Shown here: positions 1 through 7,728 of the stretch, piece by piece | Position numbering within the stretch: the first letter of the stretch is position 1 | Layout of the letters: each line of letters opens with the position of its first letter | Assembly (NCBI GenBank): GCA_038198445.1 | Contig: JBBPZZ010000107.1 | Coordinates: forward strand, 1-64,000 | DNA length: 64,000 nucleotides | Direction of reading: 5' to 3' | DNA from: JACDDK01 sp038198445 | Lineage (GTDB): Bacteria > Actinomycetota > Rubrobacteria > Rubrobacterales > Rubrobacteraceae | The notes under the pieces: model-generated | What the model was told of the DNA's origin: nothing | Database searches by the model: none | The model's input: only the letters and a program-made list of their open reading frames with translations | Translations under genes and position numbers: made by a program

Positions 1-690
1 ACCTTTGATGAAGACTCCATCCACGAGCCTCGGTACCACCGGCACGGTATCTTCAGCGAGACAGAAGTCGAGGTCTCTCTCGTACCCGAGACGCTTGAGC
101 CTCCGGGCGGCGCTGTTGTCCCGGAGGATACTGTGGGACCGGCTCAGATAACCCTTGACAACGCGCCGGGCTCTCTCGTCCAGCCTCGCGCCCCGCTCTT
201 CGAGCCTGTGGAGTATGGCCCCGGACGCGGACTCGTCTTCGGAGGCGCGGCGTCCCTCCCAGCCACAACCGACCACCACGACATCCGGGGCGTGAACCTT
301 ATCCGCCAGCTCGTCGGCGATGGCGCGGGCGTTTACAAAGGCTCCAGTGAGAATGGCGTGGGCGCCCGTGGCGGCATCCATGACGCGGGTGCCGTTCGTG
401 GTGGAGAGTACGACGGTCGAGCCGGGCGGTATCTCCGCGTCCAGGATCTCCGTGGGCGAGTTTCCGAAGTCGAAGCCGGCCACTTTCGCGCTCCCCCGCT
501 CCCCGATGCGGAAGTCCGCCTGTGTGGCGGCCGCCTCGGAGATAGAGGCTACCGGTATTACGCAAGCGCCCTTTGAGACGAGCACCGCGATGGTCGTGCT
601 GGCCCGGAAAGCATCCACCACGACGACGGACGAACCAGAGCGGGCGGCGGCGCGAGCCCCACTCTCTCCACCGGCGTAGCCTGCGATCAC
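1..690 (-). CDS. comB: 2-phosphosulfolactate phosphatase (ComB family), 3' end cut by window edge
   Basis: The minus strand is open from a GTG at 690 to the window edge, giving about 230 codons. ComB landmarks are visible: a VVVVDAFRASTTI strand near residue 25, the LSTTNGTR motif near residue 95, and a late region reading DLDFCLAEDTVPVVP. ComB is a Mg-dependent acid phosphatase that removes phosphate from 2-phosphosulfolactate. In archaea this leads to coenzyme M; in many bacteria the pathway role is unsettled. An in-frame TAG at 718-720 and the lack of another start codon make GTG 690 the likely start, although no strong ribosome-binding site precedes it. Family ComB proteins are about 230-250 residues, so only a few C-terminal residues should be missing. 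The plus-strand ORF at 133-576 is its shadow. Confidence 0.8.
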   Translation of the reverse strand, partial: MIAGYAGGESGARAAARSGSSVVVVDAFRASTTIAVLVSKGACVIPVASISEAAATQADFRIGERGSAKVAGFDFGNSPTEILDAEIPPGSTVVLSTTNGTRVMDAATGAHAILTGAFVNARAIADELADKVHAPDVVVVGCGWEGRRASEDESASGAILHRLEERGARLDERARRVVKGYLSRSHSILRDNSAARRLKRLGYERDLDFCLAEDTVPVVPRLVDGVFIKG

Positions 691-763
691 GCCGCCATCC
701 GAAAGGGTATTGTGCTTCTAATCGGCCGATTGTCCGCTATCATCCCAGCGCGCTCATACGAAC

Positions 764-789
764 GGACGGGTCCTACAAAGGACCCGTCC
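764..789. terminator. Intrinsic terminator-like hairpin between rlpA and comB
   Basis: A perfect 10-bp stem (GGACGGGTCC / GGACCCGTCC) with a TACAAA loop lies just beyond the stop of the RlpA-like gene. There is no clear U-tract on either side, so termination is inferred from position and stem quality. Confidence 0.6.
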
Positions 790-809
790 CGACATCTATC
801 CGAAGCGTT

Positions 810-1811
810 TTAGCGGCGCAGACCGCGAAGCATGAGAGCCCCGGCGCCGGCCAGTAGCCCGCCGCCGAGGAGCGTCCAGAGCGGAGCACCTCCAGTATCA
901 GGAAGTACGCTTATCCCCGGAACACCCTCTTTAGGAGCCGCGGCCTGTCCGGCGGGCGCTACTTTCGTCACTGGAGTATTGGCCTCTGGCGCCGGAGTGG
1001 TTGCCTCTGGAGTAGCTTGAGGCGTCTCGGGAGTTTGAGGCAATGCGCCGCCGAGGAAGAGTACGACCCTACGCTCGACCGTGGAGCCTGGAGTATCCAA
1101 CTCCGCCGGTGGCTTCTCGACCCGGCTGGGCTCCGGAGTGGGCGGAGGGGCGACGGGCTGGGCCTCGGCCGGAGGTGGCGGCGGCGCGGCTTGCGGCGCC
1201 GCCTGCGTCTGGTCGTCGTACTGGTTATTCGCCGCGTACTGGTCTTGTGCCGCGTATTGATCTCCGACCGCGGAACGTTTGGGAGTGGCGGCGCCGGGTC
1301 CGCCAGATCCTTGCGTGACAGCCGGCGTAGTCGGGTCCGGCGTAGTCGGGTCCGGCGTCTGCCGTGAGGTCTCCGAGGGGGCCGGCGATGGGGCCGCGTC
1401 TGGCGAATATGGCCCCGTCGGGGTTGAAGGATCGGCGGTCGAGACCTCCACGGCGGCTTCTCCGGCGGCGGTGAGGCCGATGTACTCGGCGGCTGCCTGG
1501 GAGAGATCGAGGTCCCGGCCCGCAACATACGGTCCCCGGTCGTTTATCCTGACCACGACCGAACGCCCGTTGTAGGTAACGATCAACTTCGTCCCGAACG
1601 GCAACGTCTTGTGGGCCGCCGTGTAATCGTTGGGATTGAAAGTCTCACCGCTCGCGGTAGTCGCGCCCTCGAAACCCGGTCCGTACCAGGAAGCCACCAT
1701 CTGCTCCGCGCGCGCCATCCCCGCCACACCTAGTAGCATTACAAGACAGATCGCCCCAACCAAAACCGAAATGAACGCCGCGCGTCGATAAGACGCGAAT
1801 ATGCCAGCCAA
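810..1811 (-). CDS. Secreted RlpA-like double-psi beta-barrel protein with LPXTG sorting signal
   Basis: A TTG at 1811, five bases after a strong GGAGGGGG site, gives a 333-residue protein; a TTG 33 bases further upstream is less well placed. Residues 1-36 are a signal peptide (two Arg, long hydrophobic core, likely cleavage after ARA). The RlpA-like barrel follows at about residues 37-125. It keeps the acidic residue in SGETFN, the His in AAHKTLP and the Asp in INDRGPY, which match the catalytic set of RlpA lytic transglycosylases. About 170 residues of Pro/Ala/Thr/Gln-rich linker follow. The C-terminus is LPDTG at about residue 303, a hydrophobic segment and an RGLRR tail, a classic sortase signal. 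It is probably a wall-anchored peptidoglycan-acting enzyme. It is transcribed divergently from the aldo/keto reductase gene. Confidence 0.85.
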   Translation of the reverse strand: MAGIFASYRRAAFISVLVGAICLVMLLGVAGMARAEQMVASWYGPGFEGATTASGETFNPNDYTAAHKTLPFGTKLIVTYNGRSVVVRINDRGPYVAGRDLDLSQAAAEYIGLTAAGEAAVEVSTADPSTPTGPYSPDAAPSPAPSETSRQTPDPTTPDPTTPAVTQGSGGPGAATPKRSAVGDQYAAQDQYAANNQYDDQTQAAPQAAPPPPPAEAQPVAPPPTPEPSRVEKPPAELDTPGSTVERRVVLFLGGALPQTPETPQATPEATTPAPEANTPVTKVAPAGQAAAPKEGVPGISVLPDTGGAPLWTLLGGGLLAGAGALMLRGLRR

Positions 1812-2060
1812 TGAATCCCCCTCCAGATTGTTTTCGGGCCGCAAAGACGCTTTCAGATCCAGCCCGCAACCAGCTTAACAGTATCCACGAAACATAATCA
1901 AGACCAAATCGAAACATTTTCGTAACATCATGGGTATGTCGAGAACGTTCGATGCAGGATCCGGCTTTCGGATTGAGAGAATGTCAACAGCGGATGCCGG
2001 TAGAATGTAGTAGTTCTTAGGCGGATGCTTATAGTTACAGGCAAGCACGAGAGGTAGAGG

Positions 2061-3047
2061 ATGAAGTATCGCAAGCTCGGCGGCACGGACGTTGAAGTTT
2101 CGGAGGTAGGGTTCGGGGTCTGGACAGTCTCGACCGGATGGTGGGGCGAGGTGGATGACGCTAATTCAGTTCGCCTTTTGAGACAGGCTTTCGGCAGAGG
2201 CGTCAACTACTTCGACACGGCGGACACTTATGGTTCGGGCAAGGGTGAGACGCTGCTCGCGGACGCTTTTGGCGGGATGCGGGACGAGGTTGTGATCTCG
2301 ACGAAGATCGGCTACGACTTCTATAACCACACCGCACGTCGCGGCCAGCAGGAGCGCCCGCAGGACTGGTCCGAAGACTTCATCCGTTTCGCGTTGGAGC
2401 AGAGCCTGACGCGGCTCGGCACCGACTACATAGACTTCCTACAACTCCACAACACAAAGATGGACGCTATCGAGGACGACGCCCTCTTCGCGCTGATGGA
2501 AGCGTTCAAGGCGGAGGGCAAGATCCGCGCTTACGGAATCGCCCTTGGGCCAAAGATCGGCTGGCTCGAAGAGGGCGTGAAGGCCATGCGCGAGCGTGAC
2601 ATAGCGGGCGCGCAGATGATCTATAACATCCTCGAACAGGACCCCGGTCGCGGTCTGATCGAAGCCGCCCGCGAGACGGACACGAGCCTCATCGTCCGTG
2701 TCCCCCACTCCAGCGGGATGCTGGAAGGCAACTACGACCAGAACACTACCTTCGCCCAGAACGACCACCGCCGCCACCGTCCCAAAGAGTGGCTGACGGA
2801 GGGACTGAAGAAGGTCGAGCAGCTAGAGTTCCTCACCGAGTCCGGCGAACGCACCCTCGGACAGGCCGCCCTCAAGTTCGTCCTCGCCTCGCCGGAAGTA
2901 GTCTCGACCCTCCCAAACATTTACGGTGAGGAGCAAATAGAAGAGTTCGCCGTAACCTCGGAGACCCCGGACCTGACCGAAGAGGAGCTATCCCGCGTCG
3001 CGGAGTTGTACGAGAGCAACTTCGGGCTCGAACCCGCGAGGAGGTAG
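2061..3047 (+). CDS. Aldo/keto reductase
   Basis: A 328-residue (alpha/beta)8-barrel NADPH-dependent oxidoreductase. The family tetrad is visible: Asp and Tyr in NYFDTADTYG near residue 50, Lys in VVISTKIGYD near residue 82, and His in DFLQLHN near residue 135. The ATG follows a GAGGTAGAGG ribosome-binding site, and a TATAGT box at 2030-2035 is a plausible -10. It is three bases upstream of the chlorite-dismutase-family gene, so the two are probably co-transcribed. The substrate is unknown; the family reduces aldehydes and ketones, including detoxification products. The divergent partner is the RlpA-like gene. Confidence 0.9.
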   Translation: MKYRKLGGTDVEVSEVGFGVWTVSTGWWGEVDDANSVRLLRQAFGRGVNYFDTADTYGSGKGETLLADAFGGMRDEVVISTKIGYDFYNHTARRGQQERPQDWSEDFIRFALEQSLTRLGTDYIDFLQLHNTKMDAIEDDALFALMEAFKAEGKIRAYGIALGPKIGWLEEGVKAMRERDIAGAQMIYNILEQDPGRGLIEAARETDTSLIVRVPHSSGMLEGNYDQNTTFAQNDHRRHRPKEWLTEGLKKVEQLEFLTESGERTLGQAALKFVLASPEVVSTLPNIYGEEQIEEFAVTSETPDLTEEELSRVAELYESNFGLEPARR

Positions 3048-3050
3048 AAG

Positions 3051-3773
3051 ATGACAGAGACCCGCGAACGGCAGCAGCAGGCTCCCGAAGAGAAGCTCCC
3101 CGCCCAGTACATAAACTACGTCTTCTTCAAGCTCGACCCTCTGTGGCGGCGTCTGCCAGACGAGGAGCGGGAGCGTGGCAAGAAGGAGTTTCTGGAGGTG
3201 ACCGAACGCCACTCTGAAGACATGCTCCTGCGCGCCTTCTCGCTGATGGGATTGCGCTCCGACGCGGACTTCATGCTCTGGCGCATAGGCAACGAGCTCG
3301 ACGCTTTCGAGAAGATGCAGAGCGCCCTGATGAAGACGGGCCTCGGCAAATACCTCACGGTGGCTTACTCGTACTTCGGGCTGGCGCGGCGTTCGATCTA
3401 CGTCGGCGAGCATACCCCCGGCTTCGAGAACCGCCGCTACATCGTACCCGGCGAGGGCGAATACCTCTTTGTATATCCCTTCATCAAGACGCGATCCTGG
3501 TACCAGCTCCCGGTCGAAGAGCGCCAGCGCATGATGAACGAACACATGCAGATAGGCCGTAAGCACTACCCCGTAAAGAACAATACAGCTTACTGCTTCG
3601 GCATCGAAGACTACGAGTTCATCCTCTCCTTCGAGGCCGAATCGCCAGAGAAGTTCCAGGACCTCATGATGGAATTACGAGAGAGCGAGGCAAGCTCCTA
3701 CACCGAACTCGATACCCCCATTTTTACCTGCCGCCGTAGAGCCTTACCAGAAGTTCTCGAAACCTTAGGATAA
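3051..3773 (+). CDS. Chlorite dismutase-family heme protein, HemQ (coproheme decarboxylase)-like
   Basis: A 240-residue protein of the Cld/HemQ fold. The segment VYPFIKTRSWYQLP carries Tyr142 and Lys146, which correspond to the catalytic Tyr and propionate-binding Lys of HemQ. His165 in MMNEHM fits the proximal heme ligand. In gram-positive bacteria HemQ converts coproheme III to heme b at the end of heme synthesis. The loop between Tyr and His is about four residues shorter than in Firmicute HemQ, and the usual distal Gln position appears to be Asn, so another Cld-family role (peroxidase-like) is possible. It follows the aldo/keto reductase gene by three bases, with its ATG after AGGAGGTAGAAG. 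Confidence 0.78.
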   Translation: MTETRERQQQAPEEKLPAQYINYVFFKLDPLWRRLPDEERERGKKEFLEVTERHSEDMLLRAFSLMGLRSDADFMLWRIGNELDAFEKMQSALMKTGLGKYLTVAYSYFGLARRSIYVGEHTPGFENRRYIVPGEGEYLFVYPFIKTRSWYQLPVEERQRMMNEHMQIGRKHYPVKNNTAYCFGIEDYEFILSFEAESPEKFQDLMMELRESEASSYTELDTPIFTCRRRALPEVLETLG

Positions 3774-3850
3774 GTAAACAATTTCTTAACGTTTTGCCCT
3801 AGCGCCGGAATCTTGTACTTCTGTATAATGCGCGCATCGCACCAACCTTA

Positions 3851-3880
3851 GCCGAAAGGCCGCTTCCTTGGCCTTTCGGC
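3851..3880. terminator. Terminator hairpin after the HemQ-like gene
   Basis: An 11-bp perfect stem (GCCGAAAGGCC / GGCCTTTCGGC) around an 8-base loop, 77 bases beyond the HemQ-like stop and before the cysM promoter. No long U-tract follows. Confidence 0.7.
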
Positions 3881-3918
3881 TACAGCTTTGGTCTAGAATC
3901 CTCATTTCCTTATCCGTG

Positions 3919-3946
3919 TGGACGTACAAGACCGAGCCTGTATAAT
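3919..3946 (+). promoter_or_regulatory. Promoter of cysM, probably giving a leaderless mRNA
   Basis: A perfect TATAAT sits at 3941-3946, with a TGGACG -35-like element at 3919-3924 (16-base spacer). The cysM ATG begins ten bases after the -10 box, about where transcription should start, and no Shine-Dalgarno sequence lies between. Confidence 0.55.
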
Positions 3947-3955
3947 AATCCCGAC

Positions 3956-4882
3956 ATGATTACTAGGATTAACGAACGTACAGGAACGAACGTAGCGGAT
4001 CTCGTCGGAAACACCCCTCTGCTGGAGCTTCCGAGCATAAGCCGTGAGGTTCCTGGAGTCTCTATCTTCGGCAAGGCCGAGTGGCGCAACCCCGGCGGCT
4101 CGGTAAAGGATCGGCCCGCCCTATGGATGATCCGGGACGGCGAGAGGAGCGGCGCGCTCACCCCCGAGAAGACCATCCTCGACGCGACCAGCGGGAACAC
4201 GGGCATCGCCTACGCCTGGATCGGGGCGAGCCTCGGATACAAGGTAAAGCTCTGCATGCCAAAAAACGCGAGCGAAGAGCGCAAGAAGATACTACGCGCC
4301 TACGGCGTGGACTTCGTGCTGACGGACCCCGGCGAGGGTTCCGATGGCGCGATCCGGGAAGCACGCAAACTGTACGCCGAAGACCCGGAGCGGTACTTCT
4401 ACCCAGACCAGTACAGCAACCCGGCCAACCCCAGGGCGCACTACGAGTCAACGGCCCCGGAGATCTGGGAGCAGACTAACGGCGAGGTCACCCACTTCGT
4501 CGCCGGGCTCGGCACCAGCGGGACGTTCGTGGGAACCGCGACGCGCCTCAAGGAGTTCAACCCGGACATACAGGTTATCTCGTTCGAGCCGGACTCTCCG
4601 TTCCACGGCCTCGAAGGCATGAAGCACATGGAGAGCGCCATAGTCCCCGCCATCTACGACCCGAGCATCGCAAACGAAAACCGCCGCACCGCCACCGAAG
4701 ACGCATACGCGATGGTCAAGCGCGTAGCGCGTGAGGAGGGCGTTTTGGTCGGCATCTCCGCCGGGGCGGCCATAGCGACGGCGCTTCAGGTAGCGCGGGA
4801 GATCGAGTCCGGCACCATCGTGACCATCCTGTGCGACGGGGCGGACAAGTACCTCTCCGAGAGCTTCTGGGAAGAAGACTAG
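3956..4882 (+). CDS. cysM: O-phosphoserine sulfhydrylase-type cysteine synthase
   Basis: A 308-residue fold-type II PLP enzyme. Lys51 in GGSVKDRP is the Schiff-base lysine, TSGNTG binds the substrate carboxylate, and GLGTSGT and VGISAGAA bind the PLP phosphate. It is assigned to the CysM branch, which uses the sulfur-carrier thiocarboxylate CysO-COSH instead of sulfide, because mec, cysO and a MoeZ-type activator follow directly. In mycobacteria CysM takes O-phosphoserine and forms a CysO-cysteine adduct. The start lies next to a -10 box and has no ribosome-binding site, so initiation is probably leaderless. One base separates it from mec. Confidence 0.92.
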   Translation: MITRINERTGTNVADLVGNTPLLELPSISREVPGVSIFGKAEWRNPGGSVKDRPALWMIRDGERSGALTPEKTILDATSGNTGIAYAWIGASLGYKVKLCMPKNASEERKKILRAYGVDFVLTDPGEGSDGAIREARKLYAEDPERYFYPDQYSNPANPRAHYESTAPEIWEQTNGEVTHFVAGLGTSGTFVGTATRLKEFNPDIQVISFEPDSPFHGLEGMKHMESAIVPAIYDPSIANENRRTATEDAYAMVKRVAREEGVLVGISAGAAIATALQVAREIESGTIVTILCDGADKYLSESFWEED

Positions 4883-4883
4883 C

Positions 4884-5303
4884 TTGCCGCTGAAGATCGG
4901 GTCGGGAGACGTGGGCCACATCCACGATCACGCCAGGGAAGGCTATCCCGAAGAGGTGGCCGGGGCGATGGTCGGGATGAACCTGGACGGCATGAAGATA
5001 GTGGTAGACGTGTGGCGGGCCGAGAACACGCACGAAGAAGAGCGCAGTCGCCGGTTCCTCATAGACCCGCTGGTGTACAAGAAGTTCGAGGAGCAGGCCG
5101 ACGAGCGGGACATGGAGATCCTCGGTTTCTACCATTCGCACCCGGACCATCCGGCCGAACCGTCGGAGTACGACCGGGACCACGCCTGGCCGGGTTACTC
5201 TTACGTCATCGCTTCGGTTAGCGAAGACGGAATTCAGGACATGCGCTCGTGGGCGCTCAAAGATGACCGCTCGGGCTACGACGAAGAGCCTATCGTAGGC
5301 TAA
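4884..5303 (+). CDS. mec: CysO-cysteine peptidase (JAMM/MPN+ zinc metalloprotease)
   Basis: A 139-residue single JAMM domain. The zinc site is complete: Glu24 in YPEEVAG, then H84-S-H86 and, ten residues on, Asp97 (HxHx10D). In Mycobacterium tuberculosis Mec cleaves cysteine from the C-terminus of CysO after CysM has loaded it. The TTG start at 4884 lies one base after the cysM stop and uses purine-rich codons at the end of cysM as its ribosome-binding site. Here it may also have to trim the extended C-terminus of the adjacent CysO precursor before activation. Confidence 0.9.
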   Translation: MPLKIGSGDVGHIHDHAREGYPEEVAGAMVGMNLDGMKIVVDVWRAENTHEEERSRRFLIDPLVYKKFEEQADERDMEILGFYHSHPDHPAEPSEYDRDHAWPGYSYVIASVSEDGIQDMRSWALKDDRSGYDEEPIVG

Positions 5304-5329
5304 TTTTCTACCAGTAGAAGGAGTTTCAC

Positions 5330-5620
5330 ATGCCGAAGGTAAAGATCCCAACGCCCCTCCGTCAGTACACGGGCGGCGATAAAGAAGTCGAAGTCGGCGG
5401 CGCTACCGCCGGTGAAGCCCTCGGCAACTTAGCGGCAGAGCACCCGGACCTCAAGCAGCACCTCTACACCGGCGACGGCAAGCTCCGCTCTTTCGTCAAT
5501 GTCTACAAAGGCGACGAGGACATCCGCTACCTCGAAGGACAGGACACCGAGGTCTCCCAGGGCGACGAGCTCTCCATCATCCCCTCCATCGCCGGCGGTT
5601 CCGAAGGCCGATGTAGGTAA
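5330..5620 (+). CDS. cysO: Sulfur-carrier protein CysO (ThiS/MoaD family), with extension after Gly-Gly
   Basis: A 96-residue ubiquitin-like beta-grasp protein. It begins KVKIPTPLRQYTGG and ends IIPSIAGG, like mycobacterial CysO, but the Gly89-Gly90 pair is followed by SEGRCR before the TAA at 5618-5620. Carrier proteins of this family are adenylated and thiocarboxylated on the terminal Gly, so these six residues would have to be removed first. The adjacent Mec protease is the obvious candidate. The ATG follows AGAAGGAG. The next gene encodes the E1-like activating and sulfur-loading enzyme. Confidence 0.9.
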   Translation: MPKVKIPTPLRQYTGGDKEVEVGGATAGEALGNLAAEHPDLKQHLYTGDGKLRSFVNVYKGDEDIRYLEGQDTEVSQGDELSIIPSIAGGSEGRCR

Positions 5621-5670
5621 TCTCCAGAACCAGGATTCACACTAAAATTTCTAACAAAGAGGTTTAAAAC

Positions 5671-6855
5671 ATGCAGACACGCCAGCCATTGGTTCCGTCG
5701 CCGAACGGCGAAGTCCAGCTCTCGAATGATGAGATCGCCCGTTACAGCCGGCACTTGATCATGCCCGAGGTCGCGCTCGACGGGCAGAAACAACTCAAGA
5801 ACGCGAAGGTGCTCACGGTCGGCACCGGCGGGCTTGGTAGTCCGCTCGCGCTATATCTGGCCGCCGCCGGTATCGGCACTCTGGGGATCGTGGACTTCGA
5901 CGTGGTGGACGAGTCAAACCTGCAACGCCAGATCCTTCACGGCACCTCCGACGTGGGCCGTCCGAAGGTCGAGAGCGCCCGCGATAAGATAAAGGACATC
6001 AACCCCAACGTGAACGTCGTGGTCCACGAAGAGGCGCTCACCAGCGAGAACGCCCTCGAAATCCTGGCGGACTACGACGTGATCGTGGACGGCACGGACA
6101 ACTTCCCGACCCGCTACCTGGTAAACGACGCCTGCGTCCTGCTCGGCAAGCCGAACGTGTACGGGTCCATCTTCCGCTTCGAGGGTCAGGCGAGCGTGTT
6201 CTACGCCGAGGAAGGCCCGTGTTACCGTTGCCTCTACCCCGAGCCACCGCCTCCGGGCCTCGTCCCGAGCTGCGCCGAGGGCGGGGTGCTCGGGATACTG
6301 CCGGGAGCCATCGGGACCATCCAGGCGACGGAGACCGTAAAGCTCATACTTGGTGCCGGGGAGCCGCTCATCGGACGGCTCCTGCTCTACGACGCACTTG
6401 GAATGAGCTTCCGCGAGATGAAGCTCCGCAAGGACCCGAAGTGCCCCATCTGCGGCGAAAACCCGACGGTGACGGAGTTGATCGACTACCAGGAGTTCTG
6501 CGGTATCCCGCAAGCTCAGGCCGCCGAGCAGGAGAACGGTGTACCGGAGATCACCGTGACCGAGCTCAAGCAGAAGATGGACAATGGTGAGAGCATCAAC
6601 GTACTCGACGTGCGCGAGCCGCACGAATACGAGGTCGCCAACATCGGCGTAAAGCTCATACCTCTCGGCGAGCTCCCGCAGCGCCTCGCGGAGTTGGACC
6701 AGAGCGAGAACTTCGCCATCCACTGCAAGACCGGCGGGCGCAGCGCGAAGGCCGTGAAACTATTGCAGGACGCGGGCTTCCAGAATATCTACAACGTCAA
6801 AGGCGGCATCACCGCCTGGAGCGAGGAGATCGACCCGAGCGTCCCCAAGTACTAG
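5671..6855 (+). CDS. moeZ: MoeZ-type adenylyltransferase/sulfurtransferase (ThiF-rhodanese)
   Basis: A 394-residue fusion. Residues about 20-280 form an E1-like ThiF/MoeB domain with the ATP-binding GTGGLGSP loop, the DFDVVDESNLQRQ segment, two Cys pairs (CYRC and CPIC) for zinc, and a conserved Cys in PSCAEGG. Residues about 295-394 are a rhodanese domain with persulfide Cys352 in HCKTGGRS. It should adenylate the Gly-Gly end of CysO, and perhaps MoaD or ThiS, then deliver sulfur to form the thiocarboxylate. Its position after cysO completes the four-gene cysteine pathway. The ATG follows AAAGAGG. Confidence 0.92.
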   Translation: MQTRQPLVPSPNGEVQLSNDEIARYSRHLIMPEVALDGQKQLKNAKVLTVGTGGLGSPLALYLAAAGIGTLGIVDFDVVDESNLQRQILHGTSDVGRPKVESARDKIKDINPNVNVVVHEEALTSENALEILADYDVIVDGTDNFPTRYLVNDACVLLGKPNVYGSIFRFEGQASVFYAEEGPCYRCLYPEPPPPGLVPSCAEGGVLGILPGAIGTIQATETVKLILGAGEPLIGRLLLYDALGMSFREMKLRKDPKCPICGENPTVTELIDYQEFCGIPQAQAAEQENGVPEITVTELKQKMDNGESINVLDVREPHEYEVANIGVKLIPLGELPQRLAELDQSENFAIHCKTGGRSAKAVKLLQDAGFQNIYNVKGGITAWSEEIDPSVPKY

Positions 6856-6960
6856 TGACGGAGAACTTCTCACAGCGGGAATGCGTAAAGATCGACCCTC
6901 GACAGAGCTATGAGACAGGCGCTATTTGTGCAGGTGGAAGCAGGCAATAAAACCGGATTG

Positions 6961-7728
6961 TCATGGCAGCACGCACAGTTTCGCCACGAGCGCGGGGTCC
7001 CGCATCGCAGCCTCTCCCACCAGCACGGCGTCGGCTCCGGCATCCCGCAAGCGAGCCCCATCATCGACCGCCTTTATGCCGCTCTCGGCGATGAGCGTGG
7101 CGCCTGGGAGCTTTGGGGCAAGCCGCTCGAAGGTCCCGAGATCCACGGTGAAGTCGCGCAGGTCGCGGTTGTTGACGCCGACGACCCGAACGCCGGACTC
7201 AAGCGCCATCTCCGCCTCCCGCTCGTCGTGAACCTCGACTAGCGGCGTCAGGCCAACCTCGACTGCCAGGGAGATGTAACGGGCGAGAGATTCAGCGCCG
7301 AAGAGCGCCGCTATGAGCAGGACGGCGTCGGCGCGGGTAGCGGCTTCGAGGACCTGCGCCTCGTCGACGGTGAAGTCTTTGCGGATGACGGGCAGCGTGG
7401 TGTTCCAGCGGGCGGCGTCGAGGTCTTCGAGGCTTCCCTTGAATTGGTCCGGTTCGGTTAGTACGGAGAGGCAGGCCGCGCCTTCCGTCTCGTAGCGCGC
7501 ACCCCACTCCGCCGGGTCGGCTTCGCGGATGAAACCAGCTGATGGCGAGGCTCGTTTTATCTCGGAGATGACGGAGAGGCCGGGAGCCCTGAGCGCGGCG
7601 GCGAAGTCTCGTTTCTGGAAGTGGATCGCCTTTTCGTAAAAGGAGTCCAGGTCTGTTGCTCGGCGTAGCTCCTCGGCGCGGCGGCGGGCGGCGGCGGCGA
7701 GATCGTCGAGGACGGTCGGGATGCTCAC
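6961..7728 (-). CDS. trpC: Indole-3-glycerol phosphate synthase
   Basis: A 255-residue TIM barrel that converts CdRP to indole-3-glycerol phosphate in tryptophan synthesis. Signature segments are SEIKRASPSAG, IRKDF, GVNNRDL and IAESGI. The GTG start overlaps the trpD stop as GTGA, showing translational coupling within trpG-trpD-trpC. It converges with moeZ; the 105 bases between them hold no clear terminator. Confidence 0.97.
   Translation of the reverse strand: MSIPTVLDDLAAAARRRAEELRRATDLDSFYEKAIHFQKRDFAAALRAPGLSVISEIKRASPSAGFIREADPAEWGARYETEGAACLSVLTEPDQFKGSLEDLDAARWNTTLPVIRKDFTVDEAQVLEAATRADAVLLIAALFGAESLARYISLAVEVGLTPLVEVHDEREAEMALESGVRVVGVNNRDLRDFTVDLGTFERLAPKLPGATLIAESGIKAVDDGARLRDAGADAVLVGEAAMRDPALVAKLCVLP

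Noticed and set aside
133..576. Plus-strand ORF at the left edge
   Set aside because: It is the shadow of the minus-strand ComB gene, which has family motifs.
3824..3880. Short sRNA: perfect TATAAT at 3824-3829 followed by a hairpin at 3851-3880
   Set aside because: No matching -35 element is found at 16-18 bases, and the hairpin is explained as the terminator of the HemQ-like gene.
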